Counted from the first letter of the stretch, positions 25,100-34,883 are shown. The stretch is 64,000 bases of DNA from WLMZ01 sp043753895 (GCA_043753895.1 JAYUWK010000128.1:1-64000); one strand, 5' to 3'. The notes: generated from the sequence alone by a model not told the origin. Program-made: numbers and translations.

Positions 25100-25225
25100 C
25101 TCCGCCAAGTCCGCCGTACGCACATCTCGTGTTCATCCCTGTGGCGGGGAATCGGTCGCCGAAATGACTAAGCTTTCCCGCTGGCCCGACCCCCTGTCGG
25201 TGCATATATCAATTTGGATGTTGTG

Positions 25226-25612
25226 ATGCCCACTCCCGTCATTCTCGTAGCCGCCAACTCTTCCGGCGGCAGCGCGGTCAGCCTGCTCATTCTTCCGTTG
25301 ATGATGGTCGGTATGTACTTCCTGCTGATCCGTCCGCAGCGCAAGCGCATGAAGCAGCAGTCATCGATGCAGTCGAGCCTCGGCGAGGGCGACGAGATCA
25401 TCACCACGTCGGGTATGTACGGGTTCATCACAGGATTCGATGGCGACGTCGTCTGGCTCGAGATCGACGACAACATCCAGATTCGTGTCGCACGCGCCGC
25501 GATCCAGCGCAAGGTCGACACCAGTGCAACGTCCGATTCCGACACCTCCACGTCCCGCTCGAGCGGTCGGGGCAACCACGCAGATACTGACGACGACAAG
25601 TCCGAGAAGTAA
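25226..25612 (+). CDS. yajC: preprotein translocase accessory subunit YajC
   Basis: A 128-residue protein with one transmembrane helix (about residues 15-35: LLILPLMMVGMYFLLIRPQR), the YajC hallmark RPQRKRMKQ, then GDEIITTSGMYGFITG. The tail after residue 95 is Ser/Thr/Asp-rich and charged. ATG 25226 chosen; in-frame TTG and GTG codons lie just upstream. Its stop overlaps the secD start (TAATG). Part of the SecDF-YajC complex. Confidence 0.95.
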   Translation: MPTPVILVAANSSGGSAVSLLILPLMMVGMYFLLIRPQRKRMKQQSSMQSSLGEGDEIITTSGMYGFITGFDGDVVWLEIDDNIQIRVARAAIQRKVDTSATSDSDTSTSRSSGRGNHADTDDDKSEK

Positions 25613-27315
25613 TGCATCGCAAACTCGTCTATTCGCTGGCCGGGATCATCGTCTTGGCCGCTGGTCTGCTGACCCTGAACGTGGCCGCGGGATTCAAGCC
25701 CGCCCTCGGACTCGACCTTCGCGGTGGTATCTCGGTGACGCTGCGTCCTGTTCCCGGGCAGGAGTACGACCAAGCCAGCCTCGACCTGGCGGTCGAGCGC
25801 ATTCGTGAGCGCGTCGACAGCTTCGGCGTCGGCGAGCCAGAAATCCTTCGGCAGGACAATGCCATCGTCGTGAACCTGCCTGGGGTCAACGATCAACAGC
25901 AGGCGCTCGACTTGGTCAACGTGACCGGCAAGGTATACCTGCGCCCGGTGATCGCGTGTCAGTCGGCGCCCAGCACCACGCCGACCTCCACGGTGCCGAG
26001 TACTGGCACAACCGTGGCGGGTGCAACGACGGTTCCGAGCAGCACGCCGGGCTCCGGTCCAGCCGTGTCGCCGGTGACGACGTCGTCAGCAACCACCGGC
26101 AAGCCCGGCCCATCGCGCCGGGTGGACACCACGCCTCCAACAGCTCCACCCTCCACCCTCAGCGCCGTGGTTACCGGTGCCAGCACCGCCACGACCGGCT
26201 CCACCATCGCGATCACGCCGATATCGGCATCCGATGGTTCCAGCACGACCGTGGCCAATGGCGCCCCTTCAGCCACGGCCCTTCCGTTCTCCGACCCGAG
26301 GGCAACGCAGATCCTGCCCACTCGCGATGGGGGCCGGTGCCAGGTCGGCCCGGCGAACGCAACCGGCGACGCCAGCCCCAATGCCGAGATCATCACCGGC
26401 GAGGTCTTCGTGCGTGACTCAGCGCAAGCCCGCATCATCGGCGGCGGCTGGGGTGTCACCGTCGATCTGAAGAGCGGGCCCGCCGGCGAAGACAAGTGGA
26501 ATGCACTTGCGAAGGAGTGCTACAGCGGGTCCGCGATCTGCCCGTCACGGCAGCTGGCCATCGAGCTCGACGGCCAGATCCAATCGGCACCCACGGTCAA
26601 CGCACCCAGCTTCACCGGCAGTGTGCAGATCACCGGAAGCTTTACCAAGGCCGAGGCATCCAAGCTCGCGCAGGTGATGAACTCCGGCGCCCTGCCGATC
26701 ACGCTGCAGGCCGAGGCCGTGCAGAACGTCTCGGCCACGCTCGGTAAGGATTCGCTGCGTGCCGCGCTCATTGCCGGCGCGATCGGCGTCGCTCTCGTGT
26801 TGCTGTTCATGTTCTTGTACTACGGGCGCCTCGCCGTCGTGGTGCTCGTCGGACTGTGCATTTCGGGCGCATTGATTTACAGCATCACAGCACTGATTTC
26901 CCGCTTCTACAACGGTGTGCTCTCGCTCGCCGGTGTTGCCGGACTCATCGTGTCGATCGGTGTCACCATCGACTCGTACGTGGTGTACTTCGAACGCCTC
27001 AAGGACGAACTGCGTGCCGGTCGCTCGTTGCGCAACTCGGCAACTCGTGGCTTCAAGGCGGCGTTCCACACGATCTTGGTAGCCGATGCTGTCTCACTCA
27101 TTGGTGCCTCGGTGCTCTGGTACCTGTCGGTCGGCGCGGTGCGCGGCTTTGCGTTCTACCTCGGGTTGTCCACGCTGATCGACGTGTTCGTGGCCTACTT
27201 CTTCACCAGGCCCGCCGTCATTCTGCTCTCGCGAAGCCGGTTCTTGGCCGGTCGCAAGATCATGGGTATCGAAACATCTGTCGACGCGCCCAAACTGTTG
27301 GGAGCCACATCATGA
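25612..27315 (+). CDS. secD: protein translocase subunit SecD with Ser/Thr/Pro-rich insertion
   Basis: A 567-residue SecD. TM1 (about 5-25), then GLDLRGGISVTL, the P1 domain, and five more membrane helices near the C-terminus with the proton-path segment VSIGVTIDSYVVYFERLKDE. Between VTGKVYLRPVIAC (about 115) and PFSDPRATQILP (about 225) lies about 105 residues of almost pure Ser/Thr/Ala/Pro/Val, inside the extracytoplasmic domain. This is absent from well-known SecD proteins. SecDF uses the proton gradient to pull secreted proteins out of SecYEG. Overlaps secF by 4 nt. Confidence 0.95.
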   Translation: MHRKLVYSLAGIIVLAAGLLTLNVAAGFKPALGLDLRGGISVTLRPVPGQEYDQASLDLAVERIRERVDSFGVGEPEILRQDNAIVVNLPGVNDQQQALDLVNVTGKVYLRPVIACQSAPSTTPTSTVPSTGTTVAGATTVPSSTPGSGPAVSPVTTSSATTGKPGPSRRVDTTPPTAPPSTLSAVVTGASTATTGSTIAITPISASDGSSTTVANGAPSATALPFSDPRATQILPTRDGGRCQVGPANATGDASPNAEIITGEVFVRDSAQARIIGGGWGVTVDLKSGPAGEDKWNALAKECYSGSAICPSRQLAIELDGQIQSAPTVNAPSFTGSVQITGSFTKAEASKLAQVMNSGALPITLQAEAVQNVSATLGKDSLRAALIAGAIGVALVLLFMFLYYGRLAVVVLVGLCISGALIYSITALISRFYNGVLSLAGVAGLIVSIGVTIDSYVVYFERLKDELRAGRSLRNSATRGFKAAFHTILVADAVSLIGASVLWYLSVGAVRGFAFYLGLSTLIDVFVAYFFTRPAVILLSRSRFLAGRKIMGIETSVDAPKLLGATS

Positions 27316-28493
27316 CCGACGTCGACACGTCTACGCTCGCCGTCGTCGGCGGCGACGCGCCGCTCGGACGCAGTGTCTGGGGCCGGCTGTACCACGGCGA
27401 AACAAGCGTCGACTTCATGGGTCGTAAGTGGTGGGGCATCGGCGTCTCCGCTGTACTCATCGTGATCACGATCATCTCGTTGCTCGCACAGGGACTCAAC
27501 CTGGGCCTCGATTTCAAGGGCGGTGTGCAATGGGAGGTTCCCTCCGCACAGCTCACCGAATCACAGGCTCGGAACGTACTCACCGCCAACGGCATCAACG
27601 CAGCCGCCGCGAAGATCGTGACCGTGTCAGCTAGCGGTGTCGAGCGTCTGCGCATACAGACCTCCGAGCAAACTGCGGATGTTCGCCAGAAGGTCACCAA
27701 CGATCTCGCCAAGGCCGCTCAAGTGGACCCGAAGGAGATCAGCAGCAACTCGGTCACCTCGTCGTGGGGATCGGAGATCACTAAAAAGGCTGTTCGCGCC
27801 CTCGTGGTGTTCATCATCCTCGTCGCCCTGTTCATCTCTTGGCGCTTCGAGTGGTCGATGGCGGTGAGCGCGATTGTGGCGATGATGCACGATGTGCTGA
27901 TCAGCGTCGGTGTGTATTCGGTCCTGCAACTCGAGGTCACTCCCGCCACGGTCATTGCGTTCCTCACGATTCTGGGTTTCTCGTTGTACGACACGATCGT
28001 GGTGTTCGACAAAGTGAACGAGAACACCGCTCGATTCGCCGGAGCTCGACTGCCCTACGACGACGTCATCAACGTGTCGATGAACCAAGTGCTGATGCGT
28101 TCTCTCAACACCAGCCTCGCCGCGATCTTGCCGGTGGTATCGCTGTTGGTGGTCGGCGCCGGCCTGCTCGGCGCCATCTCGCTGCGCGAGTTTGCCCTGG
28201 CTTTGTTCGTCGGGCTGGTCACCGGCTCGTATTCGTCGATCTTCATCGCCTCGCCGTTGTTGGCCTCGTTGAAGGGTCGGTCGCCAAAGTACCGCAACCT
28301 GCGCGCTCCGCGTGCGGTCGGCATCGACCTCCAGCGTCTGGTGCTGGGCGGTTCACCAGCAGCGCGCCGCGAGGCCCAACGCCTGCGCGCCGTCAGCCAT
28401 GGCGGCGAGGCCCATGCCGGCGCCGTGGTCGCACCGACCCCGCATGCCGTGCTTACCCACCCACCGCGACCGCGCAAGAAGAATCGCCGGTAG
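27312..28493 (+). CDS. secF: protein translocase subunit SecF
   Basis: A 393-residue SecF: TM1 (WWGIGVSAVLIVITIISLL), LNLGLDFKGGVQWEV, then five helices including FLTILGFSLYDTIVVFDKVNEN (conserved Asp), and LNTSLAAILPVVSLLVVG. The C-terminal tail (from about residue 335) is basic, Ala/Pro/His-rich and cytoplasmic. Partner of SecD in the same operon. Confidence 0.96.
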   Translation: MTDVDTSTLAVVGGDAPLGRSVWGRLYHGETSVDFMGRKWWGIGVSAVLIVITIISLLAQGLNLGLDFKGGVQWEVPSAQLTESQARNVLTANGINAAAAKIVTVSASGVERLRIQTSEQTADVRQKVTNDLAKAAQVDPKEISSNSVTSSWGSEITKKAVRALVVFIILVALFISWRFEWSMAVSAIVAMMHDVLISVGVYSVLQLEVTPATVIAFLTILGFSLYDTIVVFDKVNENTARFAGARLPYDDVINVSMNQVLMRSLNTSLAAILPVVSLLVVGAGLLGAISLREFALALFVGLVTGSYSSIFIASPLLASLKGRSPKYRNLRAPRAVGIDLQRLVLGGSPAARREAQRLRAVSHGGEAHAGAVVAPTPHAVLTHPPRPRKKNRR

Positions 28494-28524
28494 GACATCA
28501 GAGTGGGAGCGGCGTGCGGGTCGC

Positions 28525-28530
28525 TAGCCT
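28525..28530 (+). promoter_or_regulatory. -10 hexamer TAGCCT for apt
   Basis: Six nt before ATG 28537; leaderless-type start within the 43-bp gap after secF. Confidence 0.45.
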
Positions 28531-28536
28531 GCACGC

Positions 28537-29079
28537 ATGGCAGGTGAAGCAGCGAACAACGATTCCACGTGGCTGCGCAGCCTTGTTCGAGACATCGCCG
28601 ACTACCCGCTGCCGGGAGTCGTCTTTCGCGATATCACCCCGCTGCTTGGTGACAGTGTCGGCTTTCATCGGGCCATCGCCTCCTTGGTCGATCGCTTCGA
28701 CGGAGTGCCGGTCGACCGTGTGATCGGCATGGAGGCGCGCGGATTCATCCTGGCGGCCCCCGTGGCATTCAGCATCGGAGCCGGCTTCGTACCGGTGCGC
28801 AAGTCGGGCAAGTTGCCGTGGGCCGTGGTGCGCGAGGAATACAGCCTCGAATACGGCACCGACAAACTTGAGATGCACCGCGACGCCATCCATCCCGGCG
28901 AGCGAATCCTGATCATCGATGACGTGCTCGCCACCGGGGGCACTGCGTCGGCCACGTGTCGGTTGGTCGAAGAACTCGGCGGCCTCGTGGTCGGCCTCGG
29001 CTTCCTCATCGAGATCGGCGATCTCAACGGCCGGTCCACGCTCGGCTCGCATCGAGTCGAGAGCTTGGCGGTCTACTAG
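28537..29079 (+). CDS. apt: adenine phosphoribosyltransferase
   Basis: A 180-residue type I PRTase: DYPLPGVVFRDITPLL, RVIGMEARGFILAAPVA, RKSGKLPW, YSLEYGTDKLEMH, and the PRPP loop ILIIDDVLATGGTASA. It salvages adenine to AMP with PRPP. The neighbouring rsh gene starts 3 nt after its stop; apt-rsh coupling is common in actinomycetes. Confidence 0.97.
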   Translation: MAGEAANNDSTWLRSLVRDIADYPLPGVVFRDITPLLGDSVGFHRAIASLVDRFDGVPVDRVIGMEARGFILAAPVAFSIGAGFVPVRKSGKLPWAVVREEYSLEYGTDKLEMHRDAIHPGERILIIDDVLATGGTASATCRLVEELGGLVVGLGFLIEIGDLNGRSTLGSHRVESLAVY

Positions 29080-29082
29080 CCA

Positions 29083-31302
29083 ATGGGCACAGTTGACCGA
29101 GTGCTGCCGTGGCGTCGACAACACCAGCCCACCAACGATGCCCTCGCGCCCGTCCTCGCCGCGTATCGCAGGCGCCATCCCAAGGCGAGCACAGCGATGA
29201 TCACCCGCGCCTACGCCATGGCGAACGAGGCCCATCGCCATCAGACGCGTAGCAGTGGTGAGGGGTATATCAATCACCCGCTGGCCGTGGCGCGCATCGT
29301 GGCCGACATCGGTCTCGACGACACGTCGCTCGCAGCTGCGTTGCTGCACGACGCCGTCGAGGACACCGAGATCACTATCGCCGAGGTTGAAAAGCAGTTC
29401 GGCGCCGACGTCGCAGCCATCGTCGACGGCGTCACCAAGCTCGAGCGACTGCAGTTCGACTCGAAGGAGGCGCAGCAGGCAGCCACGATGCGCAAGATGC
29501 TGGTGGCGATGGCGCGCGACCTGCGCGTGCTCATCATCAAGCTGGCCGATCGCCTGCACAACATGCGCACCATTGCCGGCATGCCAGCCGACAAGCAGCG
29601 ACGCATCGCCCAAGAGACACTCGACATCTACGCACCGTTGGCGCATCGGCTCGGCATGCAGGAGCTGCGCCAGCAGCTCGAGGATCTCAGCTTCGCCTCG
29701 CTGTATCCCAAACGATTCGCTGAACTGGATCATCTCGTTGCGACACGCAGCCCTGAACGCGATGTGTATCTGGCTCGGGCACTTGCCGAGGTGCGTGGTC
29801 GACTCGCTGAGTTGAACATCAAAGCAGAGGTCACCGGTCGCGGCAAGCACATGTGGAGCATCTACGAAAAGATGATCCAGAAGAACCGCGACTTTGATGA
29901 GATCTTCGATCTGGTCGCCATACGTGTCACGGTTGATTCGATCAAGGACTGCTATGCGGCCCTCGGTTGTATCCATGGCCGATGGAAGCCGGTGGTGGGA
30001 CGGTTCAAGGACTACATTGCGATGCCGAAGTTCAACCTCTACCAGAGCCTGCACACCACGGTCATCGGGCCGGACGGCAAGCCCATCGAGGTGCAGATCC
30101 GTACACGCGAGATGCACCAGCGTGCCGAGTGGGGGGTGGCGGCGCACTGGGCTTACAAAGAGGATGCGCCCACGCAGGACATCGATTGGTTGAACCGCAT
30201 CATCGACTGGCAAGCCGAGGTCAGCGACCCGAACCAGTTCATGGAGAGCCTCAAGACCGACCTCGAGCAAGAGGAGGTGTTCGTCTTCACGCCCAAGGGT
30301 CGCGTCGTCACGCTGCCGATCCATTCCACCACGGTCGACTTCGCCTACGCCGTACACACCGAGGTCGGCCACAAGTGCATCGGGGCGAAGGTGAACGGCC
30401 GCTTGACCCCGCTCAATCATCAACTGCGAAGTGGCGATACATGTGAGATCTTCACATCGAAGCTCGAGACCGCCGCGCCGTCGCGTGATTGGCTCACCTT
30501 CGTCGAGTCCCCTCGGGCCCGCAACAAGATCAGGCAGTGGTTCAGCCGCGAGCGTCGCGATGACGCCATCGAGTCCGGCCGCGAGGAGCTCGCCAAGGAG
30601 TTCCGCCGAGAGGGTCTGCCTGTGCATGGCATGTGGACATCCGACGTGTTCGTGAAGGAGCTCGAAGCACACGGCTACTCCGATCTCGATACGGCCCTGG
30701 CCGCAATCGGCGAACGCCACCTGTCGCCGCGGTCGTTGGTGCAAAAGGTTGCGCGCGAGTTCCGAACGGGCGATCAAGAAGAGCAGATGTCGTCGTCGCA
30801 GGTGCTCAACCCGCGCGGCTTCCGGCGCGCTCGGTCAAACGCGGGAATTCACGTCGAAGGCCTCGACGACGTGCTCGTGCGTCTCTCCAAATGCTGTACC
30901 CCGGTGCCGGGTGACGAGATCATGGGCTTCGTCACACGCGGTCGAGGCGTCAGCGTGCACCGCTCGGACTGCGCCAACGCCGTGTCGCTGATGAGCGACC
31001 AGGCGTCACGCCTGATCGAGGTGGAATGGGACGGTGACAATCGCAAGACCGTCTTTCGTGCCGGTGTCGAAGTGGTGGCGCTCGACCGATCGAAATTGCT
31101 TCGCGATGTCGCCAATTCGCTCAGCGAGCAGCACGTGAACATCGTTGCCTGCAGCACCCATACCGGCAACGACAAGGTTGCCAAAATGCGCTTCGAGTTC
31201 GAACTCGCCGATCCCGGCCATCTCGACGCCGTGCTGCGCACGATCAAGACCGTCGACGGCGTCTACGACGCCTACCGTCTGGTCCCCGGTAAACACAGCT
31301 GA
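29083..31302 (+). CDS. rsh: bifunctional (p)ppGpp synthetase/hydrolase
   Basis: A 739-residue long RelA/SpoT homologue. Hydrolase domain intact: HRHQTRSSGEGYINHPL, LLHDAVEDT (HD) and ADRLHNMRT. Synthetase domain: RVTVDSIKDCYAALG, RFKDYIAMPKFNLYQSLHTTV, EVQIRTREMHQRAEWGVAAHW. Then TGS (VFVFTPKGRVVTLP), a helical and zinc-finger-like region (RLSKCCTPVPGDEIMGFVTRGRGVSVHR), and a C-terminal ACT domain. It makes and degrades the stringent-response alarmone in response to ribosome stalling. Both activities are predicted. Confidence 0.96.
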   Translation: MGTVDRVLPWRRQHQPTNDALAPVLAAYRRRHPKASTAMITRAYAMANEAHRHQTRSSGEGYINHPLAVARIVADIGLDDTSLAAALLHDAVEDTEITIAEVEKQFGADVAAIVDGVTKLERLQFDSKEAQQAATMRKMLVAMARDLRVLIIKLADRLHNMRTIAGMPADKQRRIAQETLDIYAPLAHRLGMQELRQQLEDLSFASLYPKRFAELDHLVATRSPERDVYLARALAEVRGRLAELNIKAEVTGRGKHMWSIYEKMIQKNRDFDEIFDLVAIRVTVDSIKDCYAALGCIHGRWKPVVGRFKDYIAMPKFNLYQSLHTTVIGPDGKPIEVQIRTREMHQRAEWGVAAHWAYKEDAPTQDIDWLNRIIDWQAEVSDPNQFMESLKTDLEQEEVFVFTPKGRVVTLPIHSTTVDFAYAVHTEVGHKCIGAKVNGRLTPLNHQLRSGDTCEIFTSKLETAAPSRDWLTFVESPRARNKIRQWFSRERRDDAIESGREELAKEFRREGLPVHGMWTSDVFVKELEAHGYSDLDTALAAIGERHLSPRSLVQKVAREFRTGDQEEQMSSSQVLNPRGFRRARSNAGIHVEGLDDVLVRLSKCCTPVPGDEIMGFVTRGRGVSVHRSDCANAVSLMSDQASRLIEVEWDGDNRKTVFRAGVEVVALDRSKLLRDVANSLSEQHVNIVACSTHTGNDKVAKMRFEFELADPGHLDAVLRTIKTVDGVYDAYRLVPGKHS

Positions 31303-31359
31303 AACCTCAGCGCCGTCAAGCCACTGCAAACCTCCAGAGTGTTCACGTGCCTGACGCTC

Positions 31360-31365
31360 TAACCT
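31360..31365 (+). promoter_or_regulatory. -10 hexamer TAACCT for hisS
   Basis: Eight nt before ATG 31374; supports that start over the upstream GTG 31347. Confidence 0.45.
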
Positions 31366-31373
31366 TGGCGCCT

Positions 31374-32651
31374 ATGCCCGAGTTCCAGCACAGTCCAGGA
31401 ATGCGCGACATCCTGCCACCCGAATCGGGTCGGTGGCGTCGATTTCAGGCCGTGTTTGCCGAGGTTGCCGAGGCGGCAGGCTACGGCGAGGTGATGCCGC
31501 CTCTGATGGAGGACATCGGAGTGTTCCAGCGTGTCGGGGAACACACTGACGTGGTCACCAAGGAGATGTACGACTTCATCGACAAGGGTGATCGCCACAT
31601 CGCGCTCCGACCCGAGCAGACAGCCAGTGTGTGCCGAGCATTCGCACAGCATCGTCCAATCACTCCCTGGAAGGTGTTCTACGCCGGACCCAACTTCCGC
31701 TACGAGAAACCACAGCGTGGGCGCTATCGCCAGTTTGATCAGGTTGGCATCGAGGTGCTCGGGGCCGACGATCCGTACCTAGACGTCGAGGTCATCGCCC
31801 TCGCGTGGGAGTTCTACAAGCGGCTCGGCCTCCAACAGGTGACACTGCTGCTGAACTCGCTTGGCGAGCCACAGGACCGGGCCAACTACACCGCAGCGCT
31901 GCAGGGCTATTTCGAACAGAACCTCGACGCGCTCTCGCCGGAGAGCCGCATCACGCTCGCCAAGAACCCGCTGCGCGTGCTCGATTCGAAGCGTGCCGGC
32001 GATGTCGATGTGCTTGCGGGCGCGCCACACATCGCCCAGTACTACAGCCCCGACGCGGCCGCCCATTTCGAGGCGGTACAAGCGGGCCTCGACGATCTCG
32101 GCATTCCGTTCACGCTCGATACCTCACTCGTGCGCGGACTCGATTACTACCGACGCACCACGTTCGAGTTCCAGGGCGGCACGCTCGACTCGGCGCAGAA
32201 CGCGCTGGGCGGCGGTGGGCGCTACGACGGACTCGTCGAATCATTGGGCGGCCCTCCAACCCACGGCATCGGGTTTGCGCTCGGGCTCGATCGCACCCTC
32301 TTGGCCTGCGACGACGAGGGCGTGTTCGCTGCTGTGCAGCCGGCTGTCGATGTGTTCGTCGTCGATACCACGGGCGGCCGTGAAGCGCTGCGCATCACCG
32401 CCGAACTCCGCGCCGCAGGAATCTCGGCTGACCGCGCGTACGAGAACCGCAGCATGAAGAGCCAGATGAAGGGTGCCGACCGCAGCGGCGCGCCCATCGC
32501 CATCATCGTCGGATCGAACGAGGTGGAAGCAGGCGTCGTGACCCTGCGCCCACTCCGTGGTGCCGATGTCCAACGTCTCGTCGCGCGCGGCGACCTGATC
32601 TCCGAAGTCACCCAAAGCCTTGTACAGGCTGCGAAAGAGGCAACAGCATGA
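31374..32651 (+). CDS. hisS: histidine-tRNA ligase
   Basis: A 425-residue class II synthetase. Motif 1 region HSPGMRDILPPESGRW, motif 2 FYAGPNFRYEKPQRGRYRQFDQVGIEVLG, histidine-specific LVRGLDYYRRTTFEF, motif 3 GIGFALGLDRTLLA, and the C-terminal anticodon domain (ALRITAELRAAGISAD). ATG 31374 gives the typical N-terminus and sits 8 nt after a TANNNT box. Overlaps aspS by 4 nt. Confidence 0.96.
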   Translation: MPEFQHSPGMRDILPPESGRWRRFQAVFAEVAEAAGYGEVMPPLMEDIGVFQRVGEHTDVVTKEMYDFIDKGDRHIALRPEQTASVCRAFAQHRPITPWKVFYAGPNFRYEKPQRGRYRQFDQVGIEVLGADDPYLDVEVIALAWEFYKRLGLQQVTLLLNSLGEPQDRANYTAALQGYFEQNLDALSPESRITLAKNPLRVLDSKRAGDVDVLAGAPHIAQYYSPDAAAHFEAVQAGLDDLGIPFTLDTSLVRGLDYYRRTTFEFQGGTLDSAQNALGGGGRYDGLVESLGGPPTHGIGFALGLDRTLLACDDEGVFAAVQPAVDVFVVDTTGGREALRITAELRAAGISADRAYENRSMKSQMKGADRSGAPIAIIVGSNEVEAGVVTLRPLRGADVQRLVARGDLISEVTQSLVQAAKEATA

Positions 32652-34393
32652 GTGCTACAAGCATGCGCACCAACATGTGCGGCGAACTCCGCACCGAACA
32701 CATCGGCCAGAGCGTCAGCGTGTGTGGCTGGGTTGCCAGCCGCCGCGAACATGGCACGCAGTTGGCCTTCGTGGACCTGCGTGATCACACTGGCGTGGTG
32801 CAGTGCGTGGTCGATAACGATGTCGATGTGCGCAGCGAGTTCGTACTGCGCATTACCGGTGTCGTACGGGCTCGGCTGCAGGGCACAGTGAACCCGAACC
32901 TGCCCACTGGCGAGATCGAGCTGGGGGAGTGTCAGGTCGAGGTGCTCCGCACAGCCGAGCCGCCGCCGTTCCCCATCGATTCGCGCGCCGACAAGGTCGA
33001 GGAAACCACCCGCTTACAGTTCCGCTACCTCGACATTCGGCGCGAGCGCATGCAGCGCAACCTGCGCGTGCGTGCGAAGGTGAACTCGGCACTACGCGGC
33101 GCGATGGAAGCACAGAGCTTTGTCGAGGTCGAGACGCCGATGCTCGTGCCGTCCACGCCAGAAGGCGCGCGCGAGTTCTTGGTGCCGAGTCGCAAGGAAC
33201 CCGGCTCGTTCTATGCGCTGCCGCAGAGCCCGCAGCTGTTCAAGCAGCTCCTGATGGTGGCCGGCATCGATCGCTACTACCAGATCGCCCGGTGCCTGCG
33301 AGACGAGGATTTGCGCGCCGACCGGCAGTACGAGTTCATGCAACTCGATGCTGAAATGAGCTTCGTGAGTCAAGACGATGTGCTCGCCGCGATCAGTGAG
33401 GCAGTGATGTGTGCCGCCGAGGCGGTAACGGGGGAGCGCCCTCCGACCATCGAGCAGATGACATGGATCGACGCAATGAACCGCTTCGGCGTGGACAAGC
33501 CTGATCTTCGCTTTGGTATCGAGTTGACCGAGCTCACCGACGTGTTCGCGGACACCGGGTTCAAGGCCTTCGCAAGCGCGCCCACGATCAAGGGCATCAA
33601 CGTCGCGGGCAAGGCCGACGAACTGGGTCGCAACAAACTCGATGCGCTGACCGACCGCGCCAAGCAGATGGGTGCCAAGGGGCTCGTGTGGCTCAAGGTC
33701 GCAGCAGATGGATCGTTGGAGTCGCCCGTTGCGAAGTTCCTCAGCGCCGACGAGCAGGCCGAGGTGAGCCGCCGCCTCGAGGCCCAGCCGGGTGACCTCA
33801 TTCTCATCGTGGCCGACGAGTGGGCGACAACGTGCGAGGTGCTCGGCCAGTTGCGCAACGATCTCGGTCGCCCGCCCGTGTGGCAGGGTCCGTATCGCTA
33901 TGTCTGGATCACCGAGTTCCCACTGTTCGTGGGAATCGACAAGGTGACCGGTTCGCCCAAGCCGGGCCACCATCCCTTCTGCCAGCCCCACCCCGACGAT
34001 CTTGACAAGCTCGATGCAGATCCGATGTCGGTTCGGGCGATGGCCTACGACCTCGTCCTCAATGGCTGGGAACTGGGCTCCGGTTCCATTCGCATCCACG
34101 AGAGCGATCTGCAGAGACGCGTATTTGCCGCGTTGGGTATCAGCGACGAGGACGCAGAGAAGAAGTTCGGTTTCTTCCTGCGTCCGTTCGAGTACGGCGC
34201 ACCGCCGCACGGTGGGTTTGGTATGGGCATCGACCGCCTGGTGGCCGTCCTTGCCGGCGAAGAGAACATCCGCGAAGTCATCGCCTTTCCGAAGACGCAG
34301 AGCGGTTCGGACCCGATGACGAACTCGCCAACGCCGGCCGACCCGAAGCAGCTCGTCGAACTGGGCATCCGTACCCTGCCGCCCAAGGTGTGA
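32648..34393 (+). CDS. aspS: aspartate-tRNA ligase
   Basis: A 581-residue bacterial-type AspRS: N-terminal OB anticodon domain (VSVCGWVASRREHGTQLAF), motif 2 QIARCLRDEDLRADRQYEF, a GAD insertion domain (about 280-420), and motif 3 GFGMGIDRLVAVLAGEENIREVIAFPK. Second gene of the hisS-aspS operon. Whether it is discriminating or also charges tRNA-Asn cannot be decided from the window. Confidence 0.97.
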   Translation: MSATSMRTNMCGELRTEHIGQSVSVCGWVASRREHGTQLAFVDLRDHTGVVQCVVDNDVDVRSEFVLRITGVVRARLQGTVNPNLPTGEIELGECQVEVLRTAEPPPFPIDSRADKVEETTRLQFRYLDIRRERMQRNLRVRAKVNSALRGAMEAQSFVEVETPMLVPSTPEGAREFLVPSRKEPGSFYALPQSPQLFKQLLMVAGIDRYYQIARCLRDEDLRADRQYEFMQLDAEMSFVSQDDVLAAISEAVMCAAEAVTGERPPTIEQMTWIDAMNRFGVDKPDLRFGIELTELTDVFADTGFKAFASAPTIKGINVAGKADELGRNKLDALTDRAKQMGAKGLVWLKVAADGSLESPVAKFLSADEQAEVSRRLEAQPGDLILIVADEWATTCEVLGQLRNDLGRPPVWQGPYRYVWITEFPLFVGIDKVTGSPKPGHHPFCQPHPDDLDKLDADPMSVRAMAYDLVLNGWELGSGSIRIHESDLQRRVFAALGISDEDAEKKFGFFLRPFEYGAPPHGGFGMGIDRLVAVLAGEENIREVIAFPKTQSGSDPMTNSPTPADPKQLVELGIRTLPPKV

Positions 34394-34430
34394 CCACTGG
34401 TTCTGATCAAGGGTCTCAACGGTCAGCCAG

Positions 34431-34436
34431 TATCGT
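34431..34436 (+). promoter_or_regulatory. -10 hexamer TATCGT before the Nudix gene
   Basis: Nine nt before ATG 34446; leaderless-type arrangement. Confidence 0.4.
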
Positions 34437-34445
34437 CTCAGGTCT

Positions 34446-34883
34446 ATGGCCAGTCCCAACTTTCGTGCGGGTGTTGTGATGATCGTGCGCGGGCTCGACG
34501 ATCGGCTGTTGGCCTTCGAGCGCGGCGACGTGCCCGGGCAATGGCAGTTCGCGCAAGGTGGACTCGAGATGCACGAGACACCGCTCGACGCGGCCTGGCG
34601 AGAACTCCACGAGGAAGCAGGGCTGGGGCCCGACGACGTGCACGCCGTCGCCGAGTACCCCGACTGGGTGCCCTACGAGTACCCCGACGAACTCAAGACT
34701 GCCAAAGGACGTCTCGGGCAGGTGCACCGTTGGTTCCTCTTCGATGCCCATAGCGCCGACATCACCCCCACGGTCGACAATCGTGAATTCGTGGCGTGGC
34801 AGTGGGTGACGCGCGAGTGGCTGATCGAGAACGTCGTCGCGTTCCGTCGACCGGGCTACGAGTTGGTACTGAGCTCGCTGTGA
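34446..34883 (+). CDS. Nudix hydrolase, RppH/diadenosine-polyphosphatase type
   Basis: A 145-residue protein with a complete Nudix box GGLEMHETPLDAAWRELHEEAGL; preceding AGVVMIVRGLDDRLLAFERGDVPGQWQFAQGG and following VHRWFLFDAHSADI match the RppH/Ap4A-hydrolase subgroup. Probably a nucleoside polyphosphate or RNA 5'-end pyrophosphohydrolase. Overlaps rarA by 4 nt (GTGA). Confidence 0.9.
   Translation: MASPNFRAGVVMIVRGLDDRLLAFERGDVPGQWQFAQGGLEMHETPLDAAWRELHEEAGLGPDDVHAVAEYPDWVPYEYPDELKTAKGRLGQVHRWFLFDAHSADITPTVDNREFVAWQWVTREWLIENVVAFRRPGYELVLSSL

Noticed and set aside
28498..30777. A 759-codon open frame on the minus strand opposite apt and rsh
   Set aside because: It is the antisense of two recognisable genes with full motif sets; long antisense frames are common at this GC content and it has no domain of its own.
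33092..34459. A 455-codon open frame on the minus strand opposite aspS
   Set aside because: Antisense shadow of a fully typical AspRS.
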